Below, in pieces: positions 1 to 9,602 of a stretch of 64,000 nucleotides of DNA. The notes beneath the pieces are model-generated. The model was given only the letters and a program-made list of their open reading frames with translations, did no database searches and was not told the origin of the DNA. The position numbers were made by a program, and so were the translations under genes. Within the stretch, counting starts at the first letter, position 1, and each line of letters begins with the position of its first letter. The stretch is from Methylotenera versatilis 79. Its GTDB lineage: Bacteria > Pseudomonadota > Gammaproteobacteria > Burkholderiales > Methylophilaceae. The stretch is from assembly GCF_000384375.1 (NCBI RefSeq), contig NZ_ARVX01000001.1, forward strand, positions 186,001 through 250,000. The letters run 5' to 3'.

Positions 1-3000
1 TGAAGCACAGCGCATTGCCGAAGTGGGAAGCTGGGATTTGATTATTGATCAAAAGAAACTTTCTTGGTCAAAAGAAGTGTTCCGAATTTTCGGACAAGAT
101 GATTCAGAGCCTGAGCAATCATTTGAAGGTTTTTTATCTGCCGTACACCCTGAAGATTGCGTTGGCCTCTTGCAAGCTCAAGAGCTTGCGCTCAAACAAC
201 TCAAACCCCTTGATTTTGAACATAGAATTATTAGGCCGAACGGCGAGGTTCGATTTGTTCATGAAAAAGGTCGTCTAATCTTTAGTGAGCATGATAATAA
301 ACTTCATTTTATAGGTACTGTGCAAGATATCACTGAACGAAATAAAAAATATTTTGAATTAGCGATGTTGAATCGTGTACTGCAAATGTCAAGTGCAAGT
401 AATGATGCGCTTTTACATGTGACTGATGAATCCGAGCTTTTTTTAAAAGTCTGCCAAATTGCCGTAAATATTGGAAATTATGCTTGTGCCTGGGTTGGTA
501 TTACTGGCAATCCAATTGGCAACACTTTCTCGTCTTCAATACATTACGCAAGACAAGATATTAATCAGGTTAATGAATACCACGGGATTGCACATGAAAT
601 ATCTTTTCAAGACCCGTTAGACCCCATTCTTCTGTCTGTTCAAAATAATGAATTTATTTTTATACAGGATACTTCTCAAAATGAAAGGTTAACACCTAGT
701 TTAATTGCAGCTAATCTTTCAGGCTTCAAAGGAATGATTTGCCTACCACTGGTTCATTTGCATGAAACATTTGGCGTTCTGGTACTTTATTCAGATGATA
801 TTCGTCAAATACCAGATGCAGAAATAAAATTATTGAAAGAAATGGGGAATAACTTAGCATTCGGTGTACGAAATATCCACATACAAAACGATAGGAATCG
901 TTTACAAAATGCCATGATGAAAGTAGCAACTAGTGTTTCTACAAATAACACCCCTGCGTTCTTTAAACATCTTGTTTCAAATATGGTTGAAGCACTTGAT
1001 GCGGATGGCGCAATTGTTTCAAGGTTGAACGCAAACAAAACAGAAGCTACGACCATTATCAATTTTAATGATGGGGAGTTTCTTGATAATTTTGTCTATT
1101 TTTTATCTGAGGTAGAGCATGCTACTGCCAACGATAATGAAAGTAATATCTTTACATGCAAATTACATAACGAAGAAAACCATTTCTTTAACATCCATAA
1201 ATGGCCAACAAGCACTTGTTTTGGAAGCGATTTAAAGAATAGCAACGGCCATTTGATTGGTTCTATTTTTGTTTTCTTTAAAGAAGAGCCTAAAAATACA
1301 AAATTTATAGAATCTACCTCACAGATTTTTGCTGCCAGAGCGGCAGCTGAACTGGAGCGTCAAGACAGTGACTCAATAATTCAAGAACAAGCCTCACTTT
1401 TAGATAAAACCCATGACGCTATTTTGGTTTTAGATATCGACCATAAAATTCAGTTCTGGAGTAAAGGTGCAGAGCGACTATATGGTTGGAAGGCCAATGA
1501 AGTAGTCGGTTTGAATATAGAAACAATTTTCATTAATGAAACCATTGATTTGCAACATGCCCTTAAAAGGGTTAAGGCTCAAAAAGAATGGAATGGAGAA
1601 TTGCATCAACATAAAAAAGACGGTAGCAAAATTATTGTAGATGGCAGATGGACGTTAGTCTTTAATGAAGGAGCGCAGCCTCACGCCATTTTGGGTATCA
1701 ATACTGATGTGACACAAAAAAAGGTTGCAGCCGATGAAATACAGCAACTCGCTTTTTATGATGTGCTAACTCAGCTTCCGAACCGACAACTCCTCAGAAA
1801 TAGATTACAGCATCTGTTTGAATCTCGTGACAGGCTAAGAAATGCTTGGGTATTATTATTTATTGATTTAGATAATTTTAAAACACTTAATGACACCATG
1901 GGGCACGACAAAGGAGATATGCTCTTGCAAGAAGTTGCTAGAAGACTTACTAATTGTGTTCGTAAAAGTGATACGGTAGCACGATTGGGGGGTGACGAAT
2001 TTGTCATACTATTTGAAAGTGTTGGCAATGCAGATGTGATTACCCAAGCAACAATTGTAGGTGAGAAAGTTTTGTCTTGCTTCCACGAACCATTTTCATT
2101 AGGTGGATATCCTTATTACAGCTCTCCTAGTGTTGGAATTACGCTATTTGACGAGAACTGTCAGAATGCCGATGATTTACTTAAGCATGCAGATATCGCT
2201 ATGTATCAAGCTAAATTTGGTGGGAAAAACTCTCTTAGGTTTTTCAACCCCGACATGCGAACTGCGGTGACCGCTAAACTTGAATTAGAAGCAGATTTAC
2301 GGTCTAGTTTTAAGCAACAAGAGTTTACTTTGTACTATCAGCCACAAGTCGATGATGCAGGTAAAGTAACTGGGGTTGAAGCATTACTTCGATGGTTTCA
2401 TAAAGAGCGGGGGGCAGTATCTCCTCTTGATTTCATTCCAATTGCAGAGGAAACGGGGCTAATTTTCCCTTTAGGCTGCTGGGTCATGCACACGGCTTGC
2501 GAACAATTGTCAGATTGGTCTTCAGACTCAGTTTTTCAAAATATATCAATCGCAGTAAATGTAAGTGCACGTCAATTTAGGCATCCAGAATTTGTAAGTC
2601 AGGTTTTAAATGCCCTAACCTCAACTGGGGCAAATCCATATTTATTGAAATTAGAGCTTACTGAAAGCTTACTGTTAGAAAATGTTGAAGAAACAATCAG
2701 TAAAATGACAGAGTTGAAAAAATATGGCGTATGTTTTTCTTTAGATGACTTCGGAACTGGTTATTCGTCACTGTATTATCTTAAACGACTTCCTTTGGAT
2801 CAACTCAAAATTGACCGATCATTTGTAAATGATGTGTTAACAGATACGAATGATAATGTAATAGTTAAAACGATCATTGCATTAGGTAAAAGTTTAGGTT
2901 TAGAGGTCATTGCCGAAGGTGTGGAAACTTCAGAGCAAAGAGATTTTTTACTATCCCATGATTGTAATGCTCATCAAGGTTATTTTTTTAGTAAGCCGTT

Positions 3001-3094
3001 ACCTACTTCGTTACTCAATGACTTTATTAAACAACAAAATGGAATGAATAACTCTGATCAAGAAGATTTACCAAAAAATACTTTTGCTGTGTAA
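1..3094 (+). CDS. PAS-GAF-PAS-GGDEF-EAL cyclic-di-GMP signalling protein (5' end outside window)
   Basis: The reading frame is open to the left edge: the bases before the GTG at 23 translate as EAQRIAE and run straight into VGSWDL, a usual PAS start, so the gene begins outside the window. Counting from 23, the order is PAS (about 1-107), one or two GAF-like sensor regions (120-445), a second PAS (455-570), GGDEF (580-740) and EAL (760-1000). The GGDEF motif is intact (RLGGDEF, near residue 656). Five residues before it is RKSD, a product-binding I-site. The EAL part keeps EALLRW, NVSARQF, DDFGTGYSS, the Lys of LKIDRSF and AEGVET. Both making and breaking c-di-GMP are therefore possible. No membrane segment is visible in the part seen. 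The family call is firm; the net activity is unknown. Confidence 0.93.
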   Translation, partial: EAQRIAEVGSWDLIIDQKKLSWSKEVFRIFGQDDSEPEQSFEGFLSAVHPEDCVGLLQAQELALKQLKPLDFEHRIIRPNGEVRFVHEKGRLIFSEHDNKLHFIGTVQDITERNKKYFELAMLNRVLQMSSASNDALLHVTDESELFLKVCQIAVNIGNYACAWVGITGNPIGNTFSSSIHYARQDINQVNEYHGIAHEISFQDPLDPILLSVQNNEFIFIQDTSQNERLTPSLIAANLSGFKGMICLPLVHLHETFGVLVLYSDDIRQIPDAEIKLLKEMGNNLAFGVRNIHIQNDRNRLQNAMMKVATSVSTNNTPAFFKHLVSNMVEALDADGAIVSRLNANKTEATTIINFNDGEFLDNFVYFLSEVEHATANDNESNIFTCKLHNEENHFFNIHKWPTSTCFGSDLKNSNGHLIGSIFVFFKEEPKNTKFIESTSQIFAARAAAELERQDSDSIIQEQASLLDKTHDAILVLDIDHKIQFWSKGAERLYGWKANEVVGLNIETIFINETIDLQHALKRVKAQKEWNGELHQHKKDGSKIIVDGRWTLVFNEGAQPHAILGINTDVTQKKVAADEIQQLAFYDVLTQLPNRQLLRNRLQHLFESRDRLRNAWVLLFIDLDNFKTLNDTMGHDKGDMLLQEVARRLTNCVRKSDTVARLGGDEFVILFESVGNADVITQATIVGEKVLSCFHEPFSLGGYPYYSSPSVGITLFDENCQNADDLLKHADIAMYQAKFGGKNSLRFFNPDMRTAVTAKLELEADLRSSFKQQEFTLYYQPQVDDAGKVTGVEALLRWFHKERGAVSPLDFIPIAEETGLIFPLGCWVMHTACEQLSDWSSDSVFQNISIAVNVSARQFRHPEFVSQVLNALTSTGANPYLLKLELTESLLLENVEETISKMTELKKYGVCFSLDDFGTGYSSLYYLKRLPLDQLKIDRSFVNDVLTDTNDNVIVKTIIALGKSLGLEVIAEGVETSEQRDFLLSHDCNAHQGYFFSKPLPTSLLNDFIKQQNGMNNSDQEDLPKNTFAV

Positions 3095-3354
3095 GTATTA
3101 ACCTGAAATTAGAGATGAAGTCGTACGGTAAAACCGTTTAAAAACATGTAAGAACAAACCCAAATAATCGCCTCTCGTATAAATTAAACTTTAAATAAAA
3201 CAGCGATTTATTTCTTTTACCTCCATGAAAAATTGGTCAAATGTTAACAAAAGTAACAGTTGTAAGTAATATGTAAAAAAATTCAAGTAATAAATATTGC
3301 TTCCGTTAAGTCTCTTTGAATACCCAATCTTATTTCAATGTTCATGGAGAAAAT

Positions 3355-3594
3355 ATGTCTTATATCAGTCGCATCCTCATCGCATCATCATTGTTCGCAG
3401 CAAGCTCACTCGCATTCAGTGCAGAAGTTTGTAAAGTGTCTATGATGGGTCGCGTATGCTTTGAAGAAGGTAGCGCAGAAGCTACTGCCGCGCACATGAA
3501 AGGTGACGCTGTCGGTGAAGTTTCTAAGAAGAAAAAATTAGAAGCTAGCGCAGAAATAGACACTGCTAAAAAAGTAGCAGTAAATACTAAATAG
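3355..3594 (+). CDS. small secreted lysine-rich protein, function unknown
   Basis: A 79-residue product starting at the ATG at 3355, which has GGAG 7 bases upstream. A TTG 13 codons earlier (3316) has no such site and would spoil the signal peptide. Residues 1-22 form a clear Sec signal (ISRILIASSLFAASSLAFSA), probably cut before EVCKV. The mature part is about 57 residues, holds two cysteines (VCKVSMMGRVCFEE) that could form a disulfide, and ends in a charged Lys/Ala-rich tail. A terminator follows directly and the gene stands alone. I recognise no family; a small periplasmic protein is the most that can be said. Confidence 0.7.
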   Translation: MSYISRILIASSLFAASSLAFSAEVCKVSMMGRVCFEEGSAEATAAHMKGDAVGEVSKKKKLEASAEIDTAKKVAVNTK

Positions 3595-3613
3595 TATCCA
3601 TAAGCTGTGAATC

Positions 3614-3642
3614 AGGCTTGCGCATATGCAAGCCTTTTTTAT
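3614..3642 (+). terminator. Rho-independent terminator of the small secreted protein gene
   Basis: AGGCTTG and CAAGCCT pair perfectly around an 8-base loop and are followed by a run of T. It lies 20 bases after the stop codon. Confidence 0.85.
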
Positions 3643-3800
3643 TAGCGCTTCCCAATTCCACATCTAAATCTGAGGAACTCAAAATGGGAAACTTTATATA
3701 GAGTATTTATACCTTTCTTTTCAATAGACCAAAATCTAGCATGAGCGAATAGAGTGCTGTTAACTATCTTTAAAGAAATTAACTGCTCACTGGAGACAAA

Positions 3801-6359
3801 ATGACTGTTAAACAAAAAATGTACCTATTGCTATTAACCGCCACGATAGGATTGGTTTCACTGGCGGGTCTGGCAAGGTTCCAATTGGACCGTGTTTACG
3901 ACATTACCAACTATTCGAATGTGCGTTCAATTCCAAGTATTGAAGCGCTTGATAATATTCTGGCAGAATTTGAAACGCTGAACGGTTTGATATGGCAACA
4001 TATGGCTACTACTGATAATGCAGATATGGGCCAGATCGAGCAGGAAGTCGCCGAGGTGCATCAAGAACTCAGCAGCAGTCTCGCAAATTATGAAAAGCAA
4101 TTTATCGCCGATGTCCAAGATAAAAAGTTACTACAGTTGGATAAAGCGGTTATGTCTGAGTACGATGCCATGGGTGGTAATGTATTGACTACATCTCTTG
4201 CAAATAACAAGGAGGCGGCGAGAGACCTTCTCCTGCAAGGCCGCCCGATAATCAAGAAAATGCAAACAGCTCTTGATAATCATCGTAAATATAATATTAA
4301 GCTAGGTGCGGATAGTGCTTCCCAGGCTGCTTCCATTAAAACACAAGCTTCGCTACTACTCATTGGAATTGCCGCCACCATATTAGCGTTAACTGTGGGT
4401 ATGGGACTATTCCTGACACACAGTCTCCTGAAGCAACTAGGCGAAGAGCCTGCGCGACTTGCACAGATTGCTAATGCCTTTGCCGAAGGTGATCTTAATA
4501 CTTCAATACAGATCCACCCAAATGATCGCAGTAGCATTGCTTATGCGATGAGTGTTTTGAAAAAAATGCTGACCGATCTGATTGATTCACTCAACCACGT
4601 GAGTTCTCAACACGATCAAGGTGAGATTGATACTAAACTGCAAACCGATCGATTTAAAGGTCATTATGCAGAAATGGCAGTCGGTATCAATCGTATGACA
4701 ACCGGACATATTGAATCAAATCGTAAAGCTATGGCCGTCGTCAAAGCATTCGGTGAAGGCGATTTTTCTGCAAAACTGGCTTTGTTCCCAGGTAAGCAAC
4801 GCGTGATCAACGAGACCATTGAAGAAGTACGGGAAAATCTGCAGTTACTTATTGAAGATGCAGACTCTTTAGTTCAAGCAGCTATTGCAGGAGAATTATC
4901 GACCCGTGCCGATGCAAATCGTCATAAAGGTGATTTTAGAAAAATTATTGCCGGTGTAAATCAAACTTTGGATGCCGTAATTACGCCGATCAATACCGCT
5001 TCTCAATATATCGCTCGTATCGCGAGTGGAGACATTCCGGAGACAATTAATGAAAATTACAGCGGCGACTTCAATGTATTAAAAGAAAGCCTCAATACCT
5101 GCATTCATGCTATCAATAGGTTAGTCGCGGATGCCACCATGCTTTCTGAAGCTGCAACTCATGGCAAACTAAACACTCGTGCCGATGCAACGGCGCATAC
5201 TGGTGATTTTAAAAAGATTATTACTGGCGTAAACGAAACTTTGGACGCCGTGATTTCTCCGTTGAATGCCGCTGCTGATTGCATATCCCGGATTGCTAAA
5301 GGCGATATTCCTGATCCTATCTCTAAAACGTATGCGGGTGAGTTTGATACGCTCAAACAGAATCTGAATACCTGTATTTCTGCAGTTAATGCCTTGATCC
5401 AAGATGCACAAATGCTTGCCAATGCAGCGAAAGAAGGGAAAGTTTATATGCGTGCAGATGAAGGCAAGCACCAAGGCGACTACCAGCGCATCATTCGCGG
5501 TGTTAATACCACGCTGGAGCTCATTACTACGCCAATTAGAGCTGCTAAGGAGGCCGCTGACGCTATCAACACCGCAGCCCGTGAAATTTCCATAGGCAAC
5601 AACGACCTGTCACAACGTACTGAGGCGCAAGCATCGGCGTTGGAAGAAACAGCATCAAGCATGGAGCAGCTTGCCGGTGCAGTTAAGCATACATCATTGA
5701 ACGCCAATGAAGCCAATATACTCGCTACTGAAGCTTCAACAATCGTGGCTCGCGGTAGCAGCGCGGTGGATCAAGTAGTGAATCGCATGGTGGATATCCA
5801 GACCAGTTCAAAAATGATTGAAGACATTACTTCGGTCATCGACAGCATTGCCTTCCAGACTAATATCCTCGCACTGAACGCAGCGGTTGAAGCTGCTCGT
5901 GCAGGTGAACAAGGCAAAGGTTTCGCGGTTGTGGCTTCAGAAGTTCGCAGCTTGGCGCAACGTTCTTCTGCAGCTGCCAAAGAAATCAAAAATTTGATTT
6001 CTGATTCAGTGGATAAAGTTAACGATGGTAGTCGGCTTGCACTTGCTGCCGGTGAAACCATGGCTGAGATTTTAAATTCTGTCCAAAAGGTAACCGTCAT
6101 CATGGCAGATATTGCTTCATCATCTGCGGAACAAAGCTCTGGCATTAATCAGGTGAATGCTGCAGTTATGCAAATGGATAATGCCACTCAGCAGAATGCA
6201 GCTTTAGTGGAAGAAGCTGCTGCTGCTGCTGAAACCTTATTAGATCAAGCGGCTAAGCTGGTAACTTCTGTTGAAGCATTCGAAATCAGCCCTTCATCTA
6301 ACGTGAAGAATAATTCAGCACACTATGGTCTCAAGATAGTTTCTGGGCTATCGCATTAA
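3801..6359 (+). CDS. methyl-accepting chemotaxis protein with tandem HAMP-like repeats
   Basis: Inner-membrane chemoreceptor of 852 residues; start supported by GGAG 5 bases upstream. A first membrane helix (about 7-28) and a second (about 185-210) bracket a periplasmic domain of about 155 residues, the size of a four-helix-bundle sensor. After a HAMP region come three related cytoplasmic units with a period of 92 residues, beginning near 349, 441 and 533. Each carries GDF/GDY..II.GVN.TL and most carry SGDIP or KGDIP, as in poly-HAMP receptors. The signalling tip is intact ([20 protein letters not shown], about 696-715). There is no C-terminal CheR-binding pentapeptide. No che genes lie nearby, so it is an orphan receptor; its ligand is unknown. 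Confidence 0.95.
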   Translation: MTVKQKMYLLLLTATIGLVSLAGLARFQLDRVYDITNYSNVRSIPSIEALDNILAEFETLNGLIWQHMATTDNADMGQIEQEVAEVHQELSSSLANYEKQFIADVQDKKLLQLDKAVMSEYDAMGGNVLTTSLANNKEAARDLLLQGRPIIKKMQTALDNHRKYNIKLGADSASQAASIKTQASLLLIGIAATILALTVGMGLFLTHSLLKQLGEEPARLAQIANAFAEGDLNTSIQIHPNDRSSIAYAMSVLKKMLTDLIDSLNHVSSQHDQGEIDTKLQTDRFKGHYAEMAVGINRMTTGHIESNRKAMAVVKAFGEGDFSAKLALFPGKQRVINETIEEVRENLQLLIEDADSLVQAAIAGELSTRADANRHKGDFRKIIAGVNQTLDAVITPINTASQYIARIASGDIPETINENYSGDFNVLKESLNTCIHAINRLVADATMLSEAATHGKLNTRADATAHTGDFKKIITGVNETLDAVISPLNAAADCISRIAKGDIPDPISKTYAGEFDTLKQNLNTCISAVNALIQDAQMLANAAKEGKVYMRADEGKHQGDYQRIIRGVNTTLELITTPIRAAKEAADAINTAAREISIGNNDLSQRTEAQASALEETASSMEQLAGAVKHTSLNANEANILATEASTIVARGSSAVDQVVNRMVDIQTSSKMIEDITSVIDSIAFQTNILALNAAVEAARAGEQGKGFAVVASEVRSLAQRSSAAAKEIKNLISDSVDKVNDGSRLALAAGETMAEILNSVQKVTVIMADIASSSAEQSSGINQVNAAVMQMDNATQQNAALVEEAAAAAETLLDQAAKLVTSVEAFEISPSSNVKNNSAHYGLKIVSGLSH

Positions 6360-6387
6360 GGACAAATTTAAACCAGTTTATATAAGC

Positions 6388-6414
6388 CACCCATTACCTC
6401 TATCAAAATGGGTG
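6388..6414. terminator. possible weak terminator between the chemoreceptor gene and the yeeE-type genes
   Basis: CACCCATT and AATGGGTG form a perfect 8-bp stem around 11 bases. It sits between convergent genes, but there is no clear T run on either side, so the call is weak. Confidence 0.35.
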
Positions 6415-6491
6415 AAGTCCAAACATCTTAAATTTGGTTAATATTTTCTTGTTAACTTTCTTATTCATAAAATTTTTCAAATGGTTGTTAA

Positions 6492-6935
6492 TTAATTTTG
6501 ACGCATATTAAATAAAATTTCATGAATAAGAATCCCAACAATTAACGCAGCGAAAAATATAATGCCCTTGTGAATATTGAGTCCTAAAATGACGATTGCT
6601 GGGCCAGGACATATGCCAGACAAGCCCCATCCAATTCCAAACAAACTACTACCTACGATTAATTTTTGATCAATCTCGGTCTTTTTCACTGTGTGAAATT
6701 CGTCACCTAAAATGGCTGATGGCTTATCTTCTGTATAACGAAAAGCCAAATAAGCAATTGGAATGGCGCCTATCATCACAAACATTAATGATGGATCCCA
6801 ACTGCCAGTAATATCTAGAAATGCTAATACTTTATTAGGATCTGCCATGCCTGAAATTAATAAACCAAGCGCAAATATAACGCCAGATATAAATGCGACA
6901 AAGTGTTTGGCAAATGCTGAATTAAATTTTTCCAT
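6492..6935 (-). CDS. YeeE/YedE-family membrane protein (DUF6691-type half)
   Basis: A hydrophobic protein of 147 residues with about four membrane helices. The motif GWGLSGICPGPAI near residue 102 is the hallmark of the second half of the YeeE/YedE sulfur-transport family. Members carry thiosulfate-like or other sulfur compounds across the inner membrane; which substrate this pair handles cannot be read from the sequence. It begins 17 bases after the stop of the other half (6953-7384) on the same strand, so the two are almost certainly co-transcribed and probably act together as a split transporter. Confidence 0.85.
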   Translation of the reverse strand: MEKFNSAFAKHFVAFISGVIFALGLLISGMADPNKVLAFLDITGSWDPSLMFVMIGAIPIAYLAFRYTEDKPSAILGDEFHTVKKTEIDQKLIVGSSLFGIGWGLSGICPGPAIVILGLNIHKGIIFFAALIVGILIHEILFNMRQN

Positions 6936-6952
6936 AGACTAATTTGATAGCG

Positions 6953-7384
6953 CTACAAAAAGAATTTCTTTACTAAATATACCGTTAACATGCCGAAAGC
7001 CATAAAAGTGAAAGTAGCGATAATGGATCTTTTTGATAATCTAGCAATGCCACATATGCCGTGGCCACTAGTACAGCCTGAGCCATAACGACTGCCAAAA
7101 CCGACTAATATGCCTGAAAAAATCAACACGACTATTGAGGTATCGATACTGATTTCTTGTTTGGCAAAAAATAGTCGCCACAAAACTGAAGTGAATAGCA
7201 TGCCAAAAACAAATGATAATTGCCAGAAACCGCGGTCTAGCCACGGCCGAAGCGCACCACTTAATACGGATGAAATGCCGGCAATTCGGCCATTAAAAAC
7301 ATATAAAAACGTAACGGATAAGCCTAATATTACTCCGCCGAAATAAGATAAATACGGCGTGAAGTTGGCGTAATCAATGGTCAT
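6953..7384 (-). CDS. YeeE/YedE-family membrane protein (first half)
   Basis: Inner-membrane protein of 143 residues with about four helices. It contains GSGCTSGHGICG near residue 101, the conserved Cys/Gly motif of YeeE/YedE transporters. Start chosen at the ATG at 7384; the preceding in-frame TTG at 7387 is less likely, and a GGA lies about 10 bases upstream. It follows the FadL-type gene by 24 bases and precedes its partner half by 17 bases on the same strand. This suggests an operon of outer-membrane porin plus inner-membrane sulfur-compound carrier. The family is clear, the substrate is not. Confidence 0.86.
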   Translation of the reverse strand: MTIDYANFTPYLSYFGGVILGLSVTFLYVFNGRIAGISSVLSGALRPWLDRGFWQLSFVFGMLFTSVLWRLFFAKQEISIDTSIVVLIFSGILVGFGSRYGSGCTSGHGICGIARLSKRSIIATFTFMAFGMLTVYLVKKFFL

Positions 7385-7408
7385 CAAGCGATTCCAAATA
7401 ATTTAAAC

Positions 7409-8668
7409 TTAGAGTTTCCATCCATAAGCAATCCCTAGCGAGTTTTGATACATTTTTAAATCAGCTTCTCCGCCACCCAAACCGCTAGGTGGAAAACCTG
7501 GCGGGATAGAGTTTGAGCCATTCACTGTATTCTCAAATGCGTGTGTGTACACAAATGACAACTCACTTTTGTTCGCTAAGACCCAAGTTGCACCTAGTGA
7601 AAGATGATCTTTCACCACCGCTGGGGCTAAGGTATTGAGTAAAGTATCACCTTTTCCAATTGGCTGATCAACATGATTTAAGCCTGCTCTAAGCGTTAAG
7701 TCGTCGCTATAAGCATAGCTGAATCCTAACTTATAAATGTTAGCATCTTTCCAGCCAAAACCTGCGCCATTATCTGAACCCAAGCCATTCGGCAAATTCT
7801 GCAATGATGCATTGCCCACCGCATCCACTTCATTGTAATTAATGCGTTGATAATCCGCTGCAATCGTTAATTTAGGCGTCGCTTTAACGGCAATACCTAC
7901 ACCATAAGTGGAAGGAATATCAAAATCCCCTTGTTCAGCAAATAGCCCTTTGTATTTATCGAATTTGGTCATATAAGTGCGACTTTGATAAGTTGCGCCT
8001 AACGTAACGGTATCGGTTATTTCGCCAATCCAGCCAACATGCAAACCTGCGCCATAAGAATTATCGTGTCCACGATTGGTTAAGTCATTCGGAGAAGTAC
8101 TAAACCCACTAAAACCCTGTAGCCCTTTGACTTCAAAGCGTTGGTAGGCTAAATTAACCGAAACACCGATTGTCTGTGATGGCGTCACTTTCCAAGTTGC
8201 TGTTGGTGCTGCAAATACTTGAATGAGATCAACTCCAGCGCTTCCTTGGCTGCCAAATAACGGGATGCCATCTTTGTAATCTGAATTCATGCCGCCGTTA
8301 CCGTACACACTAACCCCTAGCGTTAAGTTAGGGTTAACTTGGCGGTTATAACCAAATTCAGGAATAAAAAAGTGCTTGGTATCATTCGCGCTATACGTGC
8401 CATCCACGCCCGGAAAAGCGTTACCTGAAATTTCGGCTTCTCTCTCTGGTTTGAACCAAGTTAAACCAAAATCCACCCTGTCTCCGACAAGTCCAAGTCC
8501 GGCAGGATTGGTCGCTGCAGCTAAAGCATCTTGAGGAAAAGCAATCCCCACGCCGCCTATCCCCTGTGACTTAACACCATAACCATGCGAAAAATAACCA
8601 TCGGTAGCAAATGATTCTGCTGAAAATATAATGAGCAATAAAGGAAGAAGCTTGGCAGAGCTGGTCAT
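7409..8668 (-). CDS. OmpP1/FadL-family outer membrane transporter
   Basis: A 419-residue protein with a signal peptide ending at ESFA and a mature start TDGYFSHGYG, followed by GVGIAFPQDALAAATNPAGL, the typical N-terminal hatch segment of FadL/TodX porins. The rest is rich in alternating beta-strand sequence and ends in an aromatic-containing strand. FadL relatives let hydrophobic molecules cross the outer membrane. The ATG at 8668 is preferred (GTGAG upstream) over a GTG at 8680. It leads an apparent operon with the two YeeE/YedE halves, so its cargo may be a sulfur compound or hydrocarbon rather than a fatty acid; that is inference. Confidence 0.9.
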   Translation of the reverse strand: MTSSAKLLPLLLIIFSAESFATDGYFSHGYGVKSQGIGGVGIAFPQDALAAATNPAGLGLVGDRVDFGLTWFKPEREAEISGNAFPGVDGTYSANDTKHFFIPEFGYNRQVNPNLTLGVSVYGNGGMNSDYKDGIPLFGSQGSAGVDLIQVFAAPTATWKVTPSQTIGVSVNLAYQRFEVKGLQGFSGFSTSPNDLTNRGHDNSYGAGLHVGWIGEITDTVTLGATYQSRTYMTKFDKYKGLFAEQGDFDIPSTYGVGIAVKATPKLTIAADYQRINYNEVDAVGNASLQNLPNGLGSDNGAGFGWKDANIYKLGFSYAYSDDLTLRAGLNHVDQPIGKGDTLLNTLAPAVVKDHLSLGATWVLANKSELSFVYTHAFENTVNGSNSIPPGFPPSGLGGGEADLKMYQNSLGIAYGWKL

Positions 8669-8901
8669 ATTGATACTCACATTTAAAAAGTTAAATGTAA
8701 TTTACCAAAATTATGCATATACCAATAAATACTATTAAATTATATTTATATTCTAATTAGCTATTTAGATTGGATATTTGTTAATGATTAACTCCCTCCT
8801 TAACATTTCTTAAAATTTTCTGATTGACGACTTTAACTTTCAATATAACGAAGCTTTCTCTACTATCTAATACAATCTGATTAAACCAAGTAAAAAGAAA
8901 A

Positions 8902-9402
8902 ATGAGCATTGTCACTAGCTTTTCACCGATATCAAATAAATCAGCCCAAGTACTGATTTTAGGCAGCATGCCTGGGTTAGCTTCACTTAAAGCCAATCAA
9001 TATTATGCGCATCCGCGTAATAGTTTTTGGCGCATTGTGGCTGACATTTACGGTTTTAACGCAGAGTCTGAATACAACATTAGAGTGCAGAATTTAAAGG
9101 TATCTGGGATAGCAGTTTGGGATGTCTTGCAAAGCTGCGAACGATCAGGCAGCTTGGATAGTGCCATCATCAGCGGGTCGCGCATTTGCAATGACTTCGA
9201 GTTGTTTTTCGAACAACACCCGCACATCAAGTTAATCGCTTTTAACGGATCAGAAGCTGAAAAGAGTTTTAATCAATTTATTTTACCTAAAATGGGCTTA
9301 AGAGAGTTTAACTATAGTCGCCTTCCATCATCCAGCCCTGCTCATACACAAGCTTTAGAACAAAAAATCGCGGCATGGAGGAAAAGTTTGTTGGTAGATT
9401 AA
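8902..9402 (+). CDS. hypoxanthine (deoxyinosine)-DNA glycosylase, UDG family 6
   Basis: A 166-residue cytosolic protein of the uracil-DNA glycosylase fold. LILGSMPGLASL near the N-terminus and QYYAHPRNSFWRI after it are the signature of the hypoxanthine-DNA glycosylase branch; LPSSSPAHT near the C-terminus matches the second conserved loop (S-S-P-A/N-H). Such enzymes remove hypoxanthine, produced by adenine deamination, starting base excision repair. The GSMPG loop differs from the GQDPYH of family 1 and the GINPG of Mug enzymes, which argues against those assignments. It is a lone gene, divergent from the FadL operon. Confidence 0.85.
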   Translation: MSIVTSFSPISNKSAQVLILGSMPGLASLKANQYYAHPRNSFWRIVADIYGFNAESEYNIRVQNLKVSGIAVWDVLQSCERSGSLDSAIISGSRICNDFELFFEQHPHIKLIAFNGSEAEKSFNQFILPKMGLREFNYSRLPSSSPAHTQALEQKIAAWRKSLLVD

Positions 9403-9602
9403 TTGAGCAATCGTATAACTAATTGATAGTCAGAAATAGGCTGCGCTTTTTATTCCTAGATGATTAAATTAGAATGAAACGAAAATATGGATTTAATTGG
9501 CAGATTGCTCTGTGCGAAACTTTGCTGGAATCTGCAATAGTTTCAGAACACAGGTATTATTAATCAGAGATGTACATTTGCGCACGGTTCTTGGAGTTCG
9601 TA

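Noticed and set aside
805-1062. Reverse-strand frames inside the PAS-GGDEF-EAL gene
   Set aside because: They lie wholly inside a well-supported gene, with low-complexity products and no ribosome sites. The same reasoning removes the other shadow frames in the window.
3316-3354. 13 extra codons from a TTG before the small secreted protein
   Set aside because: The ATG at 3355 has GGAG at the right distance and a proper signal peptide follows it.
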